From Platynereis dumerilii (lineage: Eukaryota; Annelida; Polychaeta; Phyllodocida; Nereididae): a stretch of 64,000 nt of DNA. This document shows positions 60,501 to 64,000 of this stretch, in pieces; within the stretch, counting starts at the first letter, position 1; each line of letters starts with the position of its first letter. Location of the stretch: NCBI GenBank assembly GCA_026936325.1, contig JAPTHN010000018.1, forward strand, positions 10,807,658 through 10,871,657. Reading direction: 5' to 3'. A program made the translations under genes and the position numbers. Under the pieces are notes generated by a model that saw only the letters and a list, made by a program, of their open reading frames with translations, made no database searches and was not told where the DNA came from.

Positions 60501-60955
60501 CTTTCCGGAACGAAACAGAAGCAATAATTCAACGTTTATTGGGTGAAATTAAGCAATAGATTCGGGTAACTGCCGGGTAGCCAGCTTCATTTTCACCGGT
60601 CCCGGAAAAACCGGAGTACCGGGAAAGCCCCTTTTTGTTCAAAAACCTCTCTAGGTCAAATTTGTTCCTTCCTACGTAGCTTTCAGAACCTATCTAAGTG
60701 ATTTTATAGCAAAACGAGCTAATTAATGGTTACTGCAAGGTGTCAAAATTGACTTTTTCACTTCACCGGAAAACTAGGCAACCGGGAAAACCGGTTTTGC
60801 TACAACTGATTATTTACCCAGTGGCCTTTTAAAACATATTTTTTTCGGAAATCCAAACAATTTATTTTTCGAGCAATTATCAAAAAACACATTTTACTGG
60901 TCCCGGAAAAAAACGGAGTACCGGGAGAGCCCCTTTTGTGCAAAAACCTCTCTAG
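39590..60955 (+). repeat. 825-bp satellite array (about 26 monomers) with 1650-bp dimeric higher-order repeat
   Basis: Landmarks recur every 825 bp almost without indels, for example 'ttttaactaaaattgattaaaatgt' at 42018, 42843, 43668 and so on to 60163. Two variants alternate. Variant A has 'ctagcgaaataacgg', 'attccggtcatg' and 'accggtcccggaaaaaccgg'. Variant B has 'ctagcagaataacgg', 'attctggtcatg' and 'accagtcccggaaaaactgg'. Alternation holds from about 42 kb to 60 kb except for one extra hybrid monomer at about 54.4 kb. The first monomer (39.59-39.96 kb) has an internal deletion of some 400 bp. The edge pieces at 39600 and 60940 share 'tttgtgcaaaaacctctctag' where inner monomers have 'tttgttc'. 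A ~122-codon frame is open on the minus strand of most monomers but begins with TTG and shows mostly replacement differences. Confidence 0.98.
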
Positions 60956-60959
60956 TGTT

Positions 60960-61312
60960 AATAAGTAATTATGCAATTTGAGGAAGAAGGCGTCCAGAAA
61001 GGCATGAAACTGCCACTGGCACCCGCAAAATGCAGTTTTAGCTTTTCCCCACCAAAAATCTTCTGTTTTTCGGCAATGATCTGTCACCGACGCAATCTTA
61101 GCCCATGGCATGGCCATAGTAATGTTGATCTACTCCATTTTAACCAATTTCCATGGTAGTTACTGGCCTACTGCCTGTATTTCGAAGTTCACCTGCATTA
61201 AGTCAACCAATCAGAGCACAGCTTTCTATTTTCTCCCTGCCTTAATCCTATAAAACCCATGTCGTCTGCTAGATATGAGCTTTCTGCTAGATATGAGCTT
61301 TCTGCTAGATAT
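60960..61312 (+). repeat. Dispersed repeat family (copy B), empty hAT site
   Basis: Starts 'gtaattatgcaatttgaggaagaaggcg' directly after the satellite and matches 1985-2218 plus 3130-3290. The octamer ttactggc (61160-61167) that is duplicated around the hAT element at 2 kb is single here. The tail contains three 'ctgctagatatgagcttt' units (61267-61310) and then the LINE insertion. Confidence 0.75.
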
Positions 61313-62990
61313 AAGGTAAGGTAAGGTAAGGTAAGGTAAGGTAATCTTTATTTTACATGGATTGGTACAATAACAGAAACAGAAGCACAAGTGCTTTTTA
61401 TCCATGATAAAAACATTTAAAATATGGAATATATATATACAAATGAGAGATGAGTTGATGAAAGGATGAAATAAGTGATACAAATTTCATAAAATTGACA
61501 TTGAGAGTCATAAAATCATTAAAACATACATAGACAGAGGACATAAAAAACATCACCGAAACAAACATACCAAGCAAAAACCACAATTACATGCCGGTCC
61601 TAACCAGCTGTGTAACTGTTCCTTAAGTTCATTCACACTATTGGAATTTTTGTACCTTGTATCTAGTGAATTCCACAGAAAAGGGGCATAATAGGAAAAA
61701 TTATTTTTACCATACAGAACTGTCTTATAAGAAGGAAGTACCAACACATTGTCATCTCTGAGGGTATAAACATTGTCTTTTTTCATTAGTAGTTCTCTTA
61801 CAAATATTGGTGACATTCCATTAACTATTTTGTAGATTTCCATTAAAAATAGTCTGAGTCGAGTTAAGTACAAAGAATTTCTATTAGATTTCTGTAGTAA
61901 GATTCTATAGTCATTATCAACATCTTTCAATAATATTCTCAAGGCTCTTTCCTGCACCTTTTCTACTTTTCTTGAGTCTTTTGTTGAACAAAAATGCCAG
62001 GTTAGAGGACAATATAGGAAATTTGACACTACAAATGATACATAAATGTTAAACATGGTTTCTGTTGACAAATACACAGACAGTCTTTTTAAACCATTGA
62101 CCTGAATAGCAGCCTTTTTGCATATATTTGTGATATGTTCACTGAAATTCAGCTTGGTATCAACAGTAACCCCAACAGTTTTACGGATGGCTGGCTTTCT
62201 AGGACCACTTCGTCAATCTTAACCTTTATGTTGTTTACTGCCTTTGATCTCGTGAAAAAGGCAACCTGAAATTTTGGAGCATTTGCCTGCATGCCATTGT
62301 ATTTGAACCATTTGACAGCTTTAACAGAGGCTAGACTTAATTTGTTTTCTAGTTGTGAAATATCGTGATCACTTTGACTTATGGTGTCATCATCTGCATA
62401 ATTATATAGTTTACATTGACATTCAAGAAAATAGAAGATGTCATTTTTAAAAATATTAAATAGTAGGGGACCTAACACTGATCCCTGAGGAACACCCCGC
62501 TTCAACATTTGCCAGCTGCTTTTAATATTTCCTAGTTTTACTCTTTGCATACGTGAAGAAAGGTAATTACAAACTAATTTGCATGCAGACTCAGAAAGAC
62601 CATAAGCATTCAATTTTGCTATCAAAAGTCCATGTGGCAAGGCATCGAAGGCCTTACTCAAGTCCATCAATACCCAACCTACATGTTTATTTTCATCTAA
62701 GCTTTTCTTCGTATCTTCTATGGCTTTCATCAGTACATGCTGGGTACTATAACCTTTACGATATGCTGACAGGTAAGGTGACAAAATATTGTCAAAAAAT
62801 CTCATTAATTGGTCAAACATGACATTTTCATAAGGCTTTGATAGCGATGGAAGTACACTAACTGGTCTGTACTTCTCTTTGTTTAAAGGGTCATCCTTTT
62901 TAAAAATTGGTGTGATATCACCACATTTTAGATTGTTAGGGAAAAAACTCATTTTGATTCCAGTGTTTATGACGGGCAGGAATGTATGAA
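61313..62990 (-). mobile_element. 5'-truncated CR1/Rex1/L2-like LINE
   Basis: A minus-strand LINE insertion ending in a TTACC microsatellite tail (GGTAA units at 61313-61343 on the plus strand) and starting abruptly inside the reverse transcriptase at 62990. AGATAT lies directly outside both ends (61307-61312 and 62991-62996). The longer phrase agatatgagctttctgc is present on both sides, so this is a target duplication or shared microhomology. No endonuclease region is included. Confidence 0.85.
61553..62990 (-). pseudogene. LINE reverse transcriptase remnant
   Basis: Starts HTFLPVINTGIKMSFFPNN and keeps the main reverse transcriptase motifs: PIFKKDD, YRPVSVLPSLSK, the catalytic LMDLSKAFDALPHG, GVPQGSVLGPLLF and NYADDD. 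The C-terminal part (61553-62077) includes RKVEKVQERALRILLKD and PFLWNSLDTRYKNSNSVNEL. The frame shifts once near 62180, at a run of four G, between SVKLLG and the expected continuation. With the missing 5' end the copy is dead, though little decayed otherwise. It is a different lineage from the intact LINE at 14.4 kb: only the general motifs are shared. Confidence 0.85.
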
Positions 62991-63263
62991 AGATATGAGC
63001 TTTCTGCATGCAATAAAGCTTGCAGGCTGCAAATGTAGCATGGAAATTACAAGAATTCGGAAAACTATTGCCTTTAACAACCACTGAGCCACTAAAACGT
63101 TTTTGCATCTTTGCATGTTTTAGATGACTGAAAATTAAGCAAGAAACCAACAAAAGGCGATTTTTTAGCTTTAGTTTTGTGTTACTGGTAAGTAAAAATG
63201 TATTTATTTAATTTAGAAGGCTTAAATTCTTGTCTTTCAATAAAATGAGGAAAAACAAAATTT
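62991..63263. other. No gene seen
   Basis: Continuation of the target repeat ('agatatgagctttctgcatg') followed by AT-rich sequence with no ORF. Confidence 0.4.
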
Positions 63264-63327
63264 TCAACCCGACCGGGAATTGAATTTAGTTTGTGAAGCA
63301 AGTGCTTTACCACTACACCACGGACGT
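63264..63327 (-). mobile_element. tRNA-like SINE head (pseudo-tRNA)
   Basis: On the minus strand TCCGTGGTGTAGTGGTAAAG carries an A box, and AAATTCAATTCCCGGTC a B-box-like T arm. 'CTTCACAAA' sits at the anticodon-loop position (CAC would be a Val-type anticodon). The acceptor stem does not pair convincingly, so I call a SINE head or pseudo-tRNA rather than a working tRNA. Related to the head at 3522-3580. Confidence 0.5.
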
Positions 63328-63513
63328 TGCTGTCACCAAGCTTCTCAGATTCGATGTTTCCACACTTTTTTTGATGAAAGTGAAATATTATATTGGGCGG
63401 GGGGTGTTAGCCTGGAGGGGGGGGATGCATTAGAAAGAGGGGGTATGAACCCCCCCCCCCTTCGATGAATTTTTTTAATTTATTTTTCAGACTTAACTAT
63501 AGCCATTTTATGA

Positions 63514-63944
63514 CCTCATGACAGGATACATCCCCCCCATCCTATGGGGTAACTAGGGGGAATTGGGGGGAAAGGAGGAGGTTTTCGGGGAAAGTGGGGG
63601 CAAGTGGGGTGTAAGATGGGGTAAGTTGGGGCAACCGGGGACTAGCAGGAGGCAACTTGGAGGAGTGGGGGGAAAGCGGGGGCTAGTGGAGGGTAAGCGG
63701 GGGGAGGGGCAGCAGGGGGAAGTGGGGGGTAAGCAGGGGAAAGCGGGGTGTTAGTGGGGGCAAACGGGGGATAAGCGAGGGCAAGTTGAGGGTAAGCCAG
63801 GGGTTAGTGGGGGGAAGAGGGGGGAGAAGCAGGTGGGAAAACGGGGGTAAAACGGGGGGTAGTAGATATTACGGGAATAACAAAAGGGAGCGGGGGGTGG
63901 ATCCTATCATGAGGCCTAGGTAGGGGGTGTATCCTGTCATGAGG
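63514..63944. mobile_element. Second inverted-repeat-bounded G-rich minisatellite
   Basis: CCTCATGACAGGATACA (63514-63530) followed by C7 is inverted at 63923-63944 (GGGGG then TGTATCCTGTCATGAGG). An extra partial copy (ATCCTATCATGAGGCC) is at 63901-63916. Between lie GGGG-rich units such as 'ggggtaagtgggg' and 'gggaaagcgggg'. The same plan as 7053-7889: short inverted ends, G-rich tandem interior. The frame 63563-63754 is a unit artefact. Confidence 0.55.
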
Positions 63945-64000
63945 CCTTTGAAATCATAAAAAAGACTTAAGTTCAAGTCTGACAACAACAAAAAATTGTT

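Noticed and set aside
39590-60955. CRISPR-like regular array
   Set aside because: The repeat is 825 bp with no short direct repeat plus unique-spacer pattern, no cas genes and a clearly animal context.
63264-63327. Functional tRNA gene
   Set aside because: A- and B-box-like motifs are present, but the acceptor stem does not pair and the T arm is altered; a similar degraded head occurs at 3522-3580.

Overview
This window looks like repeat-rich nuclear DNA from a marine invertebrate animal. A deuterostome such as an echinoderm or hemichordate is the best guess, but that is inference from repeat style only. Evidence for an animal genome: CR1/L2-group LINEs, hAT and Tc1/mariner-type terminal-inverted-repeat elements with correct target-site duplications, tRNA-headed SINEs, GATA/CTAT microsatellites, and coding exons bounded by GT/AG splice sites. 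There is no operon, no bacterial-type gene density, and no rRNA or CRISPR. Nearly everything recognisable is repetitive.

Layout. 1-7 kb: a decayed Polinton-type DNA polymerase B relic; a dispersed repeat split by a 0.9-kb hAT-like element with an 8-bp target duplication; and a fold-back element (3665-6812) with another inverted-repeat element nested in its right arm. 7-12 kb: a G-rich minisatellite enclosed by inverted repeats, a TG-rich minisatellite, a Tc1/mariner end, and a compound CTAT array. 13.6-18.4 kb: an old tandem array interrupted by a nearly pristine LINE with an intact 1039-codon endonuclease/reverse-transcriptase ORF. 18.5-21 kb: a PstI/EcoRI-like GCAGAATTCTGC minisatellite and a 1298-bp hAT-like element inserted in one of two tandem ~180-bp units. 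21.2-24.6 kb (minus strand): three phase-compatible exons of a host gene with ankyrin-like segments, the only host protein-coding sequence I can support. A TA-flanked MITE lies in one of its introns.

25-31 kb: a 2.3-kb degenerate 26-bp minisatellite joined to a hairpin-led module (the same pair recurs at 39 kb), then a 3' LINE fragment split by a second 1298-bp hAT copy. 31-39 kb: mostly sparse sequence with a diverged direct duplication, SINEs, short MITEs next to GATA arrays, a run of three perfect hairpins and a cluster of three perfect TGACGTCA palindromes.

39.6-61 kb is one satellite array with an 825-bp monomer (about 26 copies). It alternates two variants, giving a 1650-bp higher-order repeat with one register slip near 54.4 kb. 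Each monomer carries a ~122-codon open frame on the minus strand, but its start is TTG and its variants are mostly amino-acid changing, so I do not call it a gene. 61-64 kb: an empty-site relative of the 2-kb hAT insertion target, a 5'-truncated LINE (minus strand), a tRNA-like SINE head, and a second inverted-repeat-bounded G-rich minisatellite.

The clearest unusual structures are the dimeric satellite, the filled/empty transposon site pairs, the two inverted-repeat-bounded G-rich minisatellites, and the repeated pairing of a 26-bp minisatellite with a hairpin-led module. All coordinates were read by eye; element ends not fixed by a target duplication may be off by tens of bases.
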